Shown here in pieces: positions 1 to 12,117 of a stretch of DNA of 64,000 nucleotides (positions are counted from its first letter, which is position 1; every line of letters starts with the position of its first letter). The notes beneath the pieces were generated by a model, which was not told the origin of the DNA, searched no databases, and saw only the letters and a program-made list of their open reading frames with translations. Position numbers and translations under genes: made by a program. Source of the stretch: Allodiplogaster sudhausi (lineage: Eukaryota; Nematoda; Chromadorea; Rhabditida; Diplogasteridae); contig CALZFC010000015.1 of assembly GCA_945643635.1 (NCBI GenBank), positions 173,501-237,500 of the forward strand, given 5' to 3'.

Positions 1-2919
1 TGCAATAGAAAACACCCTCTCGAGAAATTTCCACGTATTTTGTAAAATCATCGTTGTTTATTAATTGCACCGTAATTTCTTTGGTATTTTGTCTAGCAGA
101 AAGCCATTCTTCAACATTCTTCCACTCTCGCGATAAAAGGAGATAAAGACGTGCGATTGGTGTTAGAATAAAGACTCTTGAGTAGGTGTAGAGGAAACAC
201 ATGCGTACGATGGAAGGGAACTAGAAAACATGTCAACCGACAACATATTATACAATATTCTTACCGTAATCGCATTAAATGTATCTTATTTGCCATTCAT
301 CTAAAGATTCAAAAAGCCCGAAGGGATTTGGAAGCCACTTGGCGGTTTTAGATTAGTAAAATTTATTAATATCTTGAATCTGTTGTCCGCCCTACACAGA
401 GGAAAAAGATTAAACAAGTTGATGAGATGATTTTGTGCCTTTGGCTAAAGCATTAGAAAGCACAGCTTCGTGGAATGTTTGTTGTTAGTGTCTAGTTTTA
501 CCGGAGAGAACGCGGCTGTGCTGTGGTTGGCCTTCCAAAACATTCATGGGACACTGCGACAGCGGTAGGGAACTAGACTCTAGTTTTAACTAGAGTTTAG
601 GAGGAAGAGTGTTCTGAGCGAGAGAGAGAGGAGAGTGTAAGAGATAGAGAGGGAAAGAGAGAGAGAGCGAGAGAGTTAGAGGGATGAGAGATACAAAGAA
701 ATGATCAAAGCACAGCGGACGCCACTCCACACGAGTCCGGGCACATGACACAGTGAGAAACGTGCAGTGTTCCATCTTTCTTTCACTTCCTTCGCATGGT
801 TAAGGAGAAGTCGTAGCGAAGATCTCTTCCATGCAATATTTTCAATATTTTCCTTTTTTTTTAATATTTATTTATTAGATTTATTGAAATTAAATGCAGA
901 CGTTCATTTATTTGCTTATATTTTTCCTCAGCAACTGTTCAATGTATGTATCTAAATCAAATAAATACGATGGTTTCGAGGTTAAAAAAATACATAATTA
1001 TCAAGTTATCAGATGAATACGTAAGCAGCGACGTTCTCTATTTCACTTCTTTCAAGAGCCCAGTGAGGAATCCATTTTATCTCCTCTTCCCTCCCTTCGT
1101 CTCTCTCTCTCTTCTCTCTCTCTCTTCCTCTCTGTCTCTTCTTCACTGTTTTCTCTCTCCGGAGCTCTCAGACTCTCCACTAATTGCTTCGCTATTCTAC
1201 AACGCTGTAGCCACTCCTCCGTCTATGACGAACACGATATTTTTAATCGTGCTTTAATTCGCTGTTTTTTCTCGATACTTTCGATCTTTTCTTTTATCTT
1301 TTGTATCCCAATTAGCATGAAGCTTCTCGCTAACGTTTCTCTCTCTCTTTTTCTTTCTCTGTCTGCTTTTCTTTCTCTTTCTTAAAGGATCTTCTTATGC
1401 TCTCTACGAATCTCTCTCTCTCTCCCTTTTTTTTCTCTCTATTCGAATCCTACTTGTTAAAAACAATATGACAGACTCGTTAAGCACGTAAAATGACATC
1501 ATAATATCAAGAGCTGTTATAAGGGTTCTTGTTCTCTAGGTTTTGAATAGGCATTCCATGCATGATGCCGTGGACCTGCAAACAGATACGCATCAATTTC
1601 CCTCCTTTCCTTCTCTCTCAAACTCTTCTCTCTCAATGTCTCTTTGTTTATCTCTCTTTCTCTCGCTCTCTCTCTCCATCTCTCTCTCTCTTTTTCTCTC
1701 TCTCTCGCTCTCTCACTCTATTTTTCTCCCTGCTGCATATGAATATTATTGCGCAGTTCCAAGAATGGCTGCAAAGTTTTCTTTGCAATTAGACATCTTT
1801 AGAATATGAAATTTGTAAAAAAAAAACTTGAGAAAGAGATCTAATTTATTAGAGGCTTCAAATAATCACCTACGTCAGAGCTTCCATGAATTCATGGAAT
1901 TACTCTAAAAAAAAACAAGCGCAAAATATGTTATGAAACATGAAGAAAAATATGTAGAAAATGTTCTTAAAGAAAAAAAAACAGTATACTGTAAAATTTG
2001 CCGTGTATCCAGACTCATGGTAAGCAAGAAAGTGTTGTTTGAACATGTGACGCGAGCTCTGAACTTGAGAAGAACAAAGTCCGCACCACAATGATTGCCA
2101 GCCGCTTGACCATTCGCGTTAGATGCTGCGGAAAACGACAGTCTAGTCTCTCCCTCTCCCTCTCCCTCGCTCTCCGTCTCTCTCTCTCCCTCTGTCTCTC
2201 TCTCCCTCTGTCTCTCTCTCCCTCCCTCTCTCCCTTTCTCTCTCTCCCTCTCTCCCTCTCCCTCTCATGTCTCTCATTCTCTCTCACTCTCTCACTCTCT
2301 CTCTCTCTCTCATCTCAATCAGTGGCAGCTTAGCCTTTTTTTAATCAGGACCTTGGACCGCTCCTGCAAAAGTTGATAACAAAGTAGTCTACGGAATTTC
2401 ATCTGCTGATTTGATTTTCTGTAGTTTAGCGCTATGGCGAATTATGGAAAGAGAGAGAGGGAGAGACAGAGAGTGCGAGATAACAAGCGTGATGTAGAGA
2501 TAGAGACAAAGAAAGAGAGATATAAAGAGAGAAATTGAGAGCGAGAAAGGTAGGAAGAACGAAGCTTAAGATAGAATTTACTCCTAGTTGATACGGTATT
2601 ACCTCCTCATAGCCGACATAGAAAAGTCTTGTCTACACAGCTGTCTTGATTGCAATGCAATTCTGCTCTCCTAACTTCAATCCTCCATGATCTTAAACTA
2701 TAAGTTAAAACGTTAGAGAAATTCTACTTGAATCATTGTCTTTTGATTATAGTTGATAAAAGAAGAAGCAGAGCTCCAATGTTTTCTGACCATCTCTATC
2801 CCAATGTTCTCATTGGATCGTTATACTTTCTTAACTTCATCTCCTTCTTCTTATTGTTTGCGATGGTAAATAAAAGAAATAAAAACCCTTAGAAAAGGCA
2901 GTTGATAACTATTTGAAAC
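1..2919. other. Intergenic flank rich in CT/GA microsatellites
   Basis: I see no supportable gene here. The stretch holds imperfect GA tracts (about 618-680 and 2450-2545) and CT tracts (about 1100-1155, 1325-1430, 1610-1725 and 2140-2325). The open frames over these tracts are Ser/Leu/Arg-only translations of the repeats. The last ~350 bases are ordinary unique sequence and probably contain the promoter of the hydroxylase gene that starts at 2920. Confidence 0.6.
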
Positions 2920-4493
2920 ATGTGTGAAACGGCCCGCTCCCAGATGGACTCATCTCCGCTGCTCGCCTCGCCGAGTCTTCCCTCTCGATTCTACGACTTT
3001 GTCCTCGACCTTGGCGGCCACGATGAATTCACCGTCGCCGTCGTCGGAACCTCGGTCGTTGGTCCGTTCCTAGGCTGTTATTTCCTTCTTTTGCCCTGAA
3101 CCCCCCCCCCCCCAACCCCTTCAAAAATCTAAAACGTTCCATGAATATTCCACTAAGTCTATCATAATCATCAGAATCATGGCGTATGCAAGTTATTTTT
3201 CTTTCGCCACAAAAGAAATTGTTTACCTTCTTGTCATTTGTTTATGATGTCTACAATACATACATATGTGCATGTTTGTGTTGAAACATTAAAAAAAGAG
3301 AGGAAAACGGATCCAAAGTCAAAAATATTTTTAACAACAGATTGCACAGTTTGTACATACATATTTTTTTTATCTCCAACATCTATGAACATTTCATAAA
3401 TATCTCAGGAATGCTGTATTATGCGTTATTCAATGTCTTCTTCGTCTTCCTCGACTTTGTCGACCCAGCCTGGGTGCAACCATATCGTGTGCAGGAAGGA
3501 GACAATAAAAAGGTTAAAAAATTATTTATTATAAATAAATACATTGGATATACATTAGACATTCAGTAATTTTTGTAATGTGTGAATAAAGCCTTGACAC
3601 AAATCCTTTTTTACTCCTTCTAAATCTATTCTCGTCAGGTCTCCTTCGCCAGATGGCTCCGCGCTTTCAAGTTGATCAGCTTCAATCTCGTCGTCGTTGG
3701 TCCAATCTGCGCCTACCGTAATCATTTACTGTCATTTTGTTGGGTCATAAGTTGGAGCAATAAAAGGATCGTTAATCAAGAAACAAGAACTTGTTCTCTT
3801 CAATACAAATACAACGAAGTCAATCCTTAAAATATAATGACTAATGATGATTAATGTTGCAGTGGCTTACAAGCTGAGCGGCTTCGACATGTCGCGTGAG
3901 CTGCCCTCTCTGCCCGTGGCACTCGCACACATTGCAGTGTTCACCATCTGCGAAGAGATCGGCTTTTATTATACTCATCGGTGAGTAGAGATTAAAGAGA
4001 TTGGAGAGATAGAGAGTGAGAGAAAGAGACAGAGAGAAAGAGTGAGATGGAGAGAAAGAGAAAGAGACAAATAGAGAAACGGGAAATAAGAGACATTTCA
4101 GCCTTTTCCACCATCCGCGCATCTACAAGTACGTCCACAAGATTCATCACGAATGGACAGCGCCAGTCTGTAAGTGGAAAGGAGATGAAGAAAGAGAAGA
4201 GAGGAGCAAGGAAGCAATCGCTTTGAAGGGAGAAGGCACAAGAGAGTGACGAAGAAAAAGTGTCATGATACTGCTAAAGACAAGTTAAAGTAATGGATTT
4301 AATTAAATAACTGAAATAAATGCCCATATTTTTATTGTTGCAGCAATCACGAGTATCTACGCTCACCCGATCGAGCACGCCCTCTCTAATCTCATGCCGA
4401 TTCTTTCTGGTAAGGAGGTCCTTCTCACTTTCTCTCTCTATTCCTCTCTCTCACCTTCCCTCTTTTTCTCTCTCCCTTTCTCTCCCCCTCTTC

Positions 4494-4548
<55 letters not shown>

Positions 4549-4990
4549 CCCCCTCACCCCTCAGGCCCGGTCCTTCTCCACTCGCACATCTTGGTTGCGT
4601 GGGCGTGGTTCGGGCTGGCCGTCTGGTCCACGACGTGCTCTCACTCTGGCTACCATCTTCCTCTGATGTCATCGCCCGAGGCTCACGACTATCATCATGT
4701 CGCGTTAGTTCATTAGTGTTATTGTTATTTACATTAATCATTTTTATTGCAAAAAAGAAGAGTAAGATGCCAAATACATCGAAAAGCATTTTCTCGTCGT
4801 TTCTCTAGTTTAAAATTATACTTTTCCCGCCAACCTTTTCAGCTTCACGGAATGCTTCGGAGTACTCGGCATTCTTGACCGACTTCACAACACGAATAAA
4901 ACGTTCCGCCGCCTCGCAAACTACAAGAGACACTACACGACTTTCACTGTCGAGCCGGTCAAGCAGATCCATCCCAAGGAGAAGCAGTGA
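2920..4990 (+). CDS. FAXDC2: FAXDC2-like fatty acid hydroxylase domain protein
   Basis: Eight exons join in frame: 2920-3061, 3409-3512, 3639-3717, 3863-3980, 4102-4169, 4344-4409, 4565-4703 and 4843-4990 (287 aa). The product is an integral-membrane, non-haem di-iron oxygenase of the fatty-acid-hydroxylase/sterol-desaturase superfamily. All three histidine boxes are visible: HRLFH across the exon 4/5 junction (HX3H), HKIHH in exon 5 (HX2HH) and HDYHH near the end of exon 7 (HX2HH). Hydrophobic segments lie in exons 2, 3 and 7, and exon 4 holds an acidic ICEEIGFYYTHR segment before the first box. The overall order matches vertebrate FAXDC2, an ER membrane protein. Exon 1 uses a weak donor (G/gtccgt), but the phase is right. 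The ATG at 2920 is the first in frame; a second Met lies 8 codons on. Intron 4 opens with a GA tract and intron 6 is filled with CT repeats up to the acceptor. The substrate cannot be told from sequence. Confidence 0.9.
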
Positions 4991-5423
4991 TTATTCATCG
5001 ATTCCATTGTCTTTTCCTTGTCCGATCTACCTCGATTAAAGACTCTTTTCTTGGAAAAAGCAATTATTACTTTCTCGCGAAGTAAGTAGTATGTAGGTTA
5101 TGCACAAAGGGATGACGATAAGGGAGCGAGAGTCTCGTGAGGGGTGATTTCTGAGGTTTGGGACCGTTCCCCATTTGGGAAGGAAGGGGGGGGGGGTGTA
5201 CTTGGCTTCTGCCGAGATGGGGGCTGCGCGGAGCACTGTTGATCTTTGTTCTTGAAGTTCGCCTTCAAGTTCTAGAGTCCTAAAAATAAGAGGGAATAAG
5301 AATCTTAAATCTTTTTTTTTCAAGAATATTTTATTTAAAAATTCAATAAATATAACAGGAATGATAACGATATTTCTAAAATAGAAAATAAAACAAGAAC
5401 GGATCCTTGATGAGAATCAGCAG

Positions 5424-5866
5424 ATGAATTCGTCGCAAACATCACGTTCGGCCGCAAACGAGGCTAATCTTATTAGTGAAAATGTCTACATTGAATTGGC
5501 GGGCAAAAGTGTTGTTGTGAAAAAGGTCGTAAAAAATATTATTATTGGGTTAGGAGCAAGGCAATGGAGAAATGATTGCTGATCATTTATAAATCAGGAA
5601 GAGTTGACGAGAATTAAAGATCAGTTAGATATCTCGATACAAGTGCATTCATGTGTTGATATATTGATCAGCACTTTCAAGATTTAAATTTCCCGCCAAC
5701 TTCCTTCGCCGCGGAAGTCGCAAATGGAGACGACCACGGGACGGCGTTCGGAAACGTTGCTAGTCATCTCTCAAATAATTATCGTATTTTGTTTATTCGT
5801 GGGTTGCATCTTCCTGAGGCCAGTATTATTGAGGAACTCTTGCGGCGCATCCACGGACTGTATTGA
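5424..5866 (+). CDS. Candidate two-exon small gene, unrecognised
   Basis: Exon 5424-5525 (ATG start, 34 codons) and exon 5672-5866 (acceptor ...ttgatcag, stop TGA) join in phase to about 98 aa. The second exon ends with an amphipathic stretch, LPEASIIEELLRRIHGLY, that looks coding, and its composition is not repeat-derived. The donor (AAG/gtcgta, or three bases on GTC/gtaaaa) is weak, so the model is tentative. It could be 5' exons of the importin-like gene downstream, because the final helix resembles the start of an armadillo domain. However, the best candidate splice (donor gtattg near 5859) does not match the phase of the next coding block. I do not recognise a family. Confidence 0.35.
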
Positions 5867-6367
5867 CTTCGTACACAGATATGTAGAGAAGAGATGGAGA
5901 AGGGATGAGAGGGAGAGAGGCACAGAGTGAAATGTAGAGGCAGACATTTTTCTTTGTTATGATTTTTATTTTACAATCAATCAGCGAATTTTCAAATTTC
6001 TCTTCCCCTATGAGGTCAAATTCGAAAAATGCACATTTCGAAAGACCCGCAACCCTGAACCCTTCCCCACTTCATTCAATTTTCGTTTGTACTCGGTCGA
6101 CATTTCGTTCACATATTTGCGTTTTCACACGGGTATTAATTTCATGTACTATAAATAAATAAAAGTAAGATTCTGAATATGCACTTACTTCTGGATGCTT
6201 GTTAAATTTTAAAGGGCTTGTAGACTTGCTAATTTAAAAGTGAAGAACTTTCGTAGTGACTGAAGAGAAATCCATGTCATTTCTTCTGTATTCGGTCACT
6301 TGAAACAGTCGGCTTCTCCCCTCCTTTCGCTCTCTCTCTCTCTCCCCTCTCACCCTCGTCGTCTTCA
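5867..6367. other. Spacer with short CT tract
   Basis: There is no supportable coding sequence. A short GA-rich patch lies at 5890-5930 and a CT tract at 6328-6360, directly before the ATG of the importin-like gene. It may be the promoter or 5' UTR of that gene. Confidence 0.5.
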
Positions 6368-9300
6368 ATGGATCGGCCAGTCAAGAAGCCAACCGCGGAA
6401 GAGTTCCACGCCTTCTCAGCCATTCTCCTCACTTGCCCGTCGCGGATCGCCGAGTCTGCCGCTGTCCAATTCATGGGCCATTTCCTCGCGCGCTTCGAGG
6501 CACCCGACAACTTTGACGAGAATCTGGTCAAATTAGGCTCATTTGTCAAATCACACGAATTGATCGGAGAAGAATTATCGATCAAACGGGACTTATAAAG
6601 TCTTGCTGCGTCTCATTTTGTTTTTGCGTAATGAAATATGAAATTTTAACTTTCATGTTAAATTAAGAATTAAAAATGGCTGATGAAAGGCAAATGAATT
6701 AAGGCTCGCTTAAAATGCAAGTATAGAACATTTTTTAAAATGATATATTGCATTTGACAACAACAACAAAAATTTCCTTCATTCTCAGATCGATGTTTTT
6801 CTGTCGATCGTCAATAACGAGTCGAAGTCGAAGAAGACGCGAGTGTACGCTGCACAGGCCATCGCAGAGCTCATCCACTCCCAGTCGCAGCTTACTTTAC
6901 TTTATTTACGCACACCGAAGTGAGACGTGGAAGTGAAATTTAGCAATGGAAATGAAACTAAAACGAAATGAAAATGAATATAACAGAGAATAATATTAAG
7001 ACGATATAGCCGAAGACTTGCTATTGGCAATAGAGTTAAATAACTTGGCGGAGCGAATAAAGAAGGAATGAGCACGGACTTTCAATCGTGTAGTTGGATA
7101 GGCAAGTTTAAACGAAAGGCCACGCGTTCTAGAATGGCGGAAGTGAAAGTGATGAGGATGCTTAAGACACAATTTTCTATGACCAAATATAAAGCGACGA
7201 GCCAAAGTAAAGTCATAATCCTCGCGGCGTTTTCTAAGAGAAGGGATGGAAAGGATGCGGTTTCTTTCCTCACTAGATGGGACGGTAAGCGCTGTACAAC
7301 CGAAGCAACGACGAAAAATTATACGTGTAAAATAATTCTGAGCTTACTCTAAAACGCGGATATCTTTCAACAGGGATGGAAGAGTAGACAGTGTGCAGTT
7401 TTCAAGTATAGAACGAACGTAAATGGTATAGGCCGATATGAGGACGCTCTTATTACGAGTACGAAGGGAACGAAGGATAAGATAAGCTTTAGAGAGGGCA
7501 GAATTGGCTATTTTATTGCAGTGGAGAGAAAAGGCCAAACGAGAGTCGATAATGATACCTAAATCGCGGATAGAATCGACGGAAGAGAGAGGAATACCGT
7601 TAAGCTTGTAAGAAATGCGCGGGTTACTGTTACCGATGTGTAAGACAGAGCACTTATTAGAGGCGAGGGGAAGCTGCCATGTATCGGCCCAAAGAGAGAC
7701 TACATCAATAGCTGATTGGAGAGACGGATTTGTGGTAGAGGGGGGAAAAGATTGAAATATTTTAATATCGTCAGCAAAGCAGCGAGCAATAGCGCCCTGA
7801 GCGGATACAAGCGCGGGGAGGTCGGCAGTGTAAAGGATGAAGAGGAGGGGGCCAATAACGGTGCCTTGTGGGATACCGCTTAATACAGGACGGGGTTGCG
7901 AAAGTGTCTTACCAACACGAACTGAAAAAGAACGATTAGCTAGAAAATTGGATATCCAATCAACTATAATGGGGGGGGGGGAAAGAGAGACATACGAGCT
8001 TATGGATTAACTTGGGATGACTAACCCTATCAAAGGCTTTAGCGTGGTCAAAGTAAACAACGTCTGTAAAATGGCCTAGATGTAAGGAATGTGACCAATG
8101 TTCTAGACAATCAAGCAATTGAAATTCAATCGAACGTTTGCGACGGAAGCCGTATTGTTCGTCTGGCAAAATAGAATTATCGTCACACCACAAAGATAAT
8201 TTACGACAAATAAGCTTCTCAAAAAGTCTAGAGAACATACAAGTGATAGAGACTGGTCTGTAATTCGTGGGATCAGAGAAAGGTGGCTTTTTCTTTATGG
8301 GGACAACAATGGAATGCTTCCAAATACTAGGCACGGTTGAGGAGGCAAGTGAGAAGTTAAAAATGTATTCTAGAGATTCGCTAATCGGTATAGCAAGGTT
8401 CTTTATAAACTTAATGTTAAAATGATCCGGAGTAATACAAGAACTATTGGACCAGATTTCGATCGCTCGGCATATTTCATGTCTAGCAAAGATAAAATGG
8501 AAAGGTGAGCGGGTACTAGATGAAGGAAGAGGGGGAAGGGTGCCATTGTCAGCTGTGAAGGAACTAGAGAAAGTAAGCGAGAGAAGTTCAGCTTTGTCTA
8601 AATCAGAGAAGCAGTCATTGCCAAGAGGATCGGTAAGAATATCAACGCCTTTCGGCTTAGAGGAGGTCTTATTCCTAATATAACGAAAGAATAGTGATGT
8701 GTTCTTAGATTCAATAATATGTTTCTCTACATTACGTGAGTACTTATCAACTGACTTATTGTAGCGGTCATTAGCTATTCTAAATTTATGATCTGAGGCA
8801 GGGGACTTGCTAGCAAGAGATTGGAGCCAGAGGGAATATCGTGTACGTTGCAAGCGAAGGATATGGTCAGGGAGTTTCTGACCATTGAGACTAACTCGTT
8901 TGTAAGGAACAAAGAGAGATTCAGTTGCCTGGAGAGCAGAAATAAGTTGAGAGTACATAGCGTCTATAGAGGTGTGTGTAGTGTGGGCAGCAGGAAAATC
9001 AAAGGATAATAGGAAAGAATTAGCTGCAGCGTAATCGCATTTAGTATAATCTTTGACATAAGTGAAGTTGGGACAAGGAAAGGAGAGAGAAAGATCAGCT
9101 GAAACGGAGTTGTGATCTAATGATGCGAAGGGAGGACCAACCGAAACATTAGAGAGAAGATTGGGAGTATTACAAAGAATCAGGTCAAGAATATGGGAAT
9201 TACACGTAAAAGCAGGAGTGAGCTGGGCGAAGAAAGCGGAGGAAGTAAAAGCGGCTGATCCACGTTGTCCTCGACAAGGTATTCTAGTGGAACTCGAGTG

Positions 9301-11264
9301 AATACAGTACTCCCTCTTCCTTCTCCAGAGTGGCCTCCCCATCCTGTGAATACAGTACTCCCTCTTCCTTCTCCAGGGTGGCCTCCCCATCCTCGCTCGC
9401 GTCCTCGAGCGTGGATGGTCCGACAAGCGTGAAGGAGATCTTCACGAGTTATGCCTTGACGCCATCAAGAAGATCGTCTCGCATTGCACGCAGTGCTGCG
9501 TCCAAGTTCATGGGTGTGGATTCAAGAACAAAAAAAGAAAATGCTAAATTTGCAAAACATATGGATTCTCTAGGAGGAAACTGACAATTAGCCAACTATT
9601 CACACTTTAAAAGAAACCTCTCGAAAATATTGAAATGAGCTGATTTCGCTTCAGGACCTCGGTGCTTGAGTCGATGGCGCAGATGTTGGCGTGTGGGACA
9701 TCGGGCTTTACGTGCGTGGAGGCCGAGCTCTCCACGCTCTCGACGGCACACAACATTCTGGGCGTCGGGACGCCGCTGCTCTCTGGAGAGGTTCGATGGA
9801 GAAGATGAACAAATAGCAGATGACGATCATTCAATCTATTCCAATCGATGTGGCTTCAGACGGCGCGGCGGCTGCTGAGCGGCGTGCACTTGCTGCTGGA
9901 GTCGGGCACGAGGGAGTGGATAACGGACGCCGCGCTTGCACTCCTCAGCGACCTCGTCGACCGCCGCAACTTCCACGATCAGGCATGCTGGCTGTTGATG
10001 TCATGTAGCATATCCATTCAATGGATTTGTCAGCTGTTGTACTAGCTGCTGACATATGACTGTATGCATGCAGCTAGTACAATTGTTCTGTCATGAGAAT
10101 TAGACAGAACAATTGTACTTAATTTAATGTATTTTCCAGTCGATCGAATGGTCTGGCCACGTGGACGAGACGCTCTCCGACGTGGTCGTCATGGAGTTGG
10201 CACTTGCGCAGGACACCAGGTGCGACGAGGCGGTCCTCATTTCAATAATTGTTACAGATCAAATCTAAATCCAAAGAAAGTTGAAAATTGTACATGAAAA
10301 AAAGAATAAAACATTGAAAAGACGTTGTTCTGAAATATCCCAAGGCCGATTATGATGTTCCTGATTTAGTTTCGCCCTCCGCTTCATCAAATCCATTGCG
10401 ACCGGCAACTTCCAGCAGAAGGAGACGCTGATCAAGCGGTACGGGCTGATGCCCTTGCTGAAGCGTTGTCTCGACCAGCCGGAGGTCTTTCTCTCTTCTC
10501 TGCTCTCTCGTCTCCATACTCTCTTCTCTTCTCTCTCTCTCTCTCTCTCCCCACAATTACTTTTCATCCCCGCAGCCACACAATCAACGCGAAGTGGCGT
10601 GGATCATCTCGAGCATTGCAGCGGGTGGACCCCTACACCTCGCCATGATCACGGAGGCACGCTTCATCCTCTCTTTCCCTCGGCCTTTGTCTGCTTCTCT
10701 ATCCACGACTGCCTTTCTCTATCAGTCTATCTCTCTTGCAGGACAACGAGCTGCTGACTCGTCTCGTCGACTTCCTCTTCCACGGTGAGCCTTGCGTCCG
10801 TGAGGGTTGCTGCTACGTCTTCATGAATCTGCTGGAGGGACTCGGCCGCTTTGGCCTTCTGCGCGAGCTTGAGGACCTCATTGGCCGCGGTGAGGAGAAA
10901 GATATATTCAGCGATTAAAAAATAGTTGACTTACAAAACTAAATCGCGGAAATTAGAGAATTGTAACATGTGTATAGAAACAAAGGCTTCATGAATAATT
11001 TTTTTGCCAACACGTTTTCAGGAGCTCTACATGGTGGACTTCCTCTGGACGCTGCCGCACGAGGACCGCGCCGTTGACAAGGCGATCACTCTCTTCTCCG
11101 TTCTCCTCGTCAATCACTCCGAGTGGATCGAGACACTCGCGAAGAGACAACCGCCTGAGGCGGCCGCGCATCCGCTCGCTGCTCTCATCCGAAGCATGAG
11201 GCAAGCAGAGGAATCTGACTTCCTGTTGGAACTTGCCCTGTATATGCCAAGAAGTTTCATCTAA
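6368..11264 (+). CDS. Divergent importin-alpha-like armadillo gene, probably decaying
   Basis: Coding blocks are 6368-6526, 6789-6890, 9377-~9506, 9655-9790, 9860-9982, 10140-10219, 10370-10484, 10576-10656, 10742-10889 and 11022-11264. They form successive armadillo repeats. The clearest match to importin-alpha (karyopherin alpha, nuclear-import adaptor) is in exons 7-9: IKSIATGNFQQKETLI followed by EVAWIISSIAAGG, the place of the family's AIGNIVTG and ATWTMSNITAG helices. No basic importin-beta-binding domain is visible upstream, so the N terminus is short or missing. Three features argue for decay. A retrotransposon abuts the end of exon 2 and no donor is left. A 48-bp tandem duplication overlaps the exon 3 acceptor. 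Exon 9 (phase 1 at CGCG/gtgagg) cannot join exon 10 in frame with any canonical acceptor. Introns 5 and 8 start with GC (CAG/gcatgc, GAG/gcacgc). Family assignment is solid; activity is doubtful. Confidence 0.7.
6891..9297 (-). mobile_element. 5'-truncated non-LTR (LINE) retrotransposon, CR1/Jockey-like
   Basis: The element lies antisense to the importin-like gene. On the - strand it begins inside the C-terminal part of the endonuclease domain (residues around HILDLILCN and SLDHNSVSADL, near 9180-9110). It then runs through reverse transcriptase: NYRPVSIT (~8250), KAFDRVSHPK (~8030), SGIPQGTVIGPLLF (~7860) and the catalytic box FADD (7768-7779). It ends with the usual C-terminal segment (HSFFIRSAKLFNS, to 6996). 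The reading frame is broken at a run of 11 Gs (7970-7980) and again near 7344-7300, so this copy is dead. The 3' end carries a short (TAAAG)n-like tail against host sequence at 6891. Known family behaviour explains the 5' truncation. The exact left and right ends are inferred from loss of similarity. Confidence 0.85.
9298..9393. repeat. 48-bp tandem duplication over an intron acceptor
   Basis: Two adjacent 48-bp copies (9298-9345 and 9346-9393) differ at one base (ccagA versus ccagG). Each contains the pyrimidine tract, the AG acceptor and the first bases of importin-like exon 3, so the splice acceptor is doubled right beside the retrotransposon boundary. Confidence 0.85.
10037..10118 (+). 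other. Overlapping perfect inverted repeats in a GC-AG intron
   Basis: Inside the intron after importin-like exon 5, a 16-base stem (10077-10092 with 10103-10118, 10-base loop) is perfect. The 13-mer TTGTACTAGCTGC (10037-10049) pairs perfectly with 10070-10082. The two stems share bases 10077-10082 and so exclude each other. Confidence 0.7.
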
Positions 11265-11552
11265 AAAAGCGCAATAGCAAGCCGAATTTAAAGGAAGAGC
11301 GAAAAATACTATTGCATTAAGCATAATTAAAGCAAGTGATAGTTTCGATAGTTGCGTGGGGGAAAAGCTACCTTTCCAGAAACAAGGACCAACAGGACTG
11401 ACTCGACTGACCGCCCCACTCGTCAAATTCCATTCCAGCCTCCCCCCCCCCCTCCCAAATTTATTTGGAAGAATAAAGGAGATGAGGTATTTGAACTTTC
11501 CGAAATACTGCTGGAGTTTGGTCGGGTGTAAAAGCTCCCTCTCACTTTCGCG

Positions 11553-11596
<44 letters not shown>

Positions 11597-12117
11597 ATCA
11601 TTCTACTTCAAGTAATTAGGAAAGCACGAAAGAAGAACAAACGTGAGAATGATGGAGAATGAAAGCTGTTAATTTTAGACGGTCTTCTCTCACATTTATG
11701 AATTATAATAACATCCAAATAAAAAAAAATGTATGCATCAATACAATTTATTCTAAAGCACACTCCGGATGAACGTATGAACTAAACTAGATGAATAGCG
11801 AACTTTCTCAACAGCCGTCGACCCAGCGAATCCTGGTTGCTCTTGTTTGACATACGAAATGATTGTAATTTTTCTTCAAGCGCAAGACTTAAATGGTTGC
11901 TTTCGGATGACGTGAAATTGGCTGGGAATAATGGTTGTTGATGATGTCCGCGTCACTTTCCTGTTTTCGTTTCTTTCTATTTCGGTTGTTCATCCGTTAA
12001 TTTTAATGTTCAGATTGGGTATTCTTGTTTTCTCTCGCTTCTGATCTCATGTGAGGACAATCGAAGGAAAGATAAAAGAAGATATCTTCCTAATCGCCGC
12101 GGCTTCTCCTCGCCGAC
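11265..12117. other. Intergenic spacer with CT microsatellite
   Basis: It contains the 3' flank of the importin-like gene, a short C-run (~11432-11442), a (CT)n tract at about 11544-11593 and the promoter region of the COA1-like gene. No supportable ORF. Confidence 0.6.

Noticed and set aside
4320..4808. 162-codon + strand ORF
   Set aside because: It runs through an exon, a CT-filled intron and another exon of the hydroxylase gene in the wrong frames.
5036..5323. - strand open frame of 95 codons with a possible acceptor, and an alternative Pro/Ser-rich frame
   Set aside because: No upstream partner exon is found, there is a G-run inside it, and two frames are equally open; not enough to call a gene.
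8447..9009. + strand ORFs in the LINE
   Set aside because: They are shadows of the antisense reverse-transcriptase frame.
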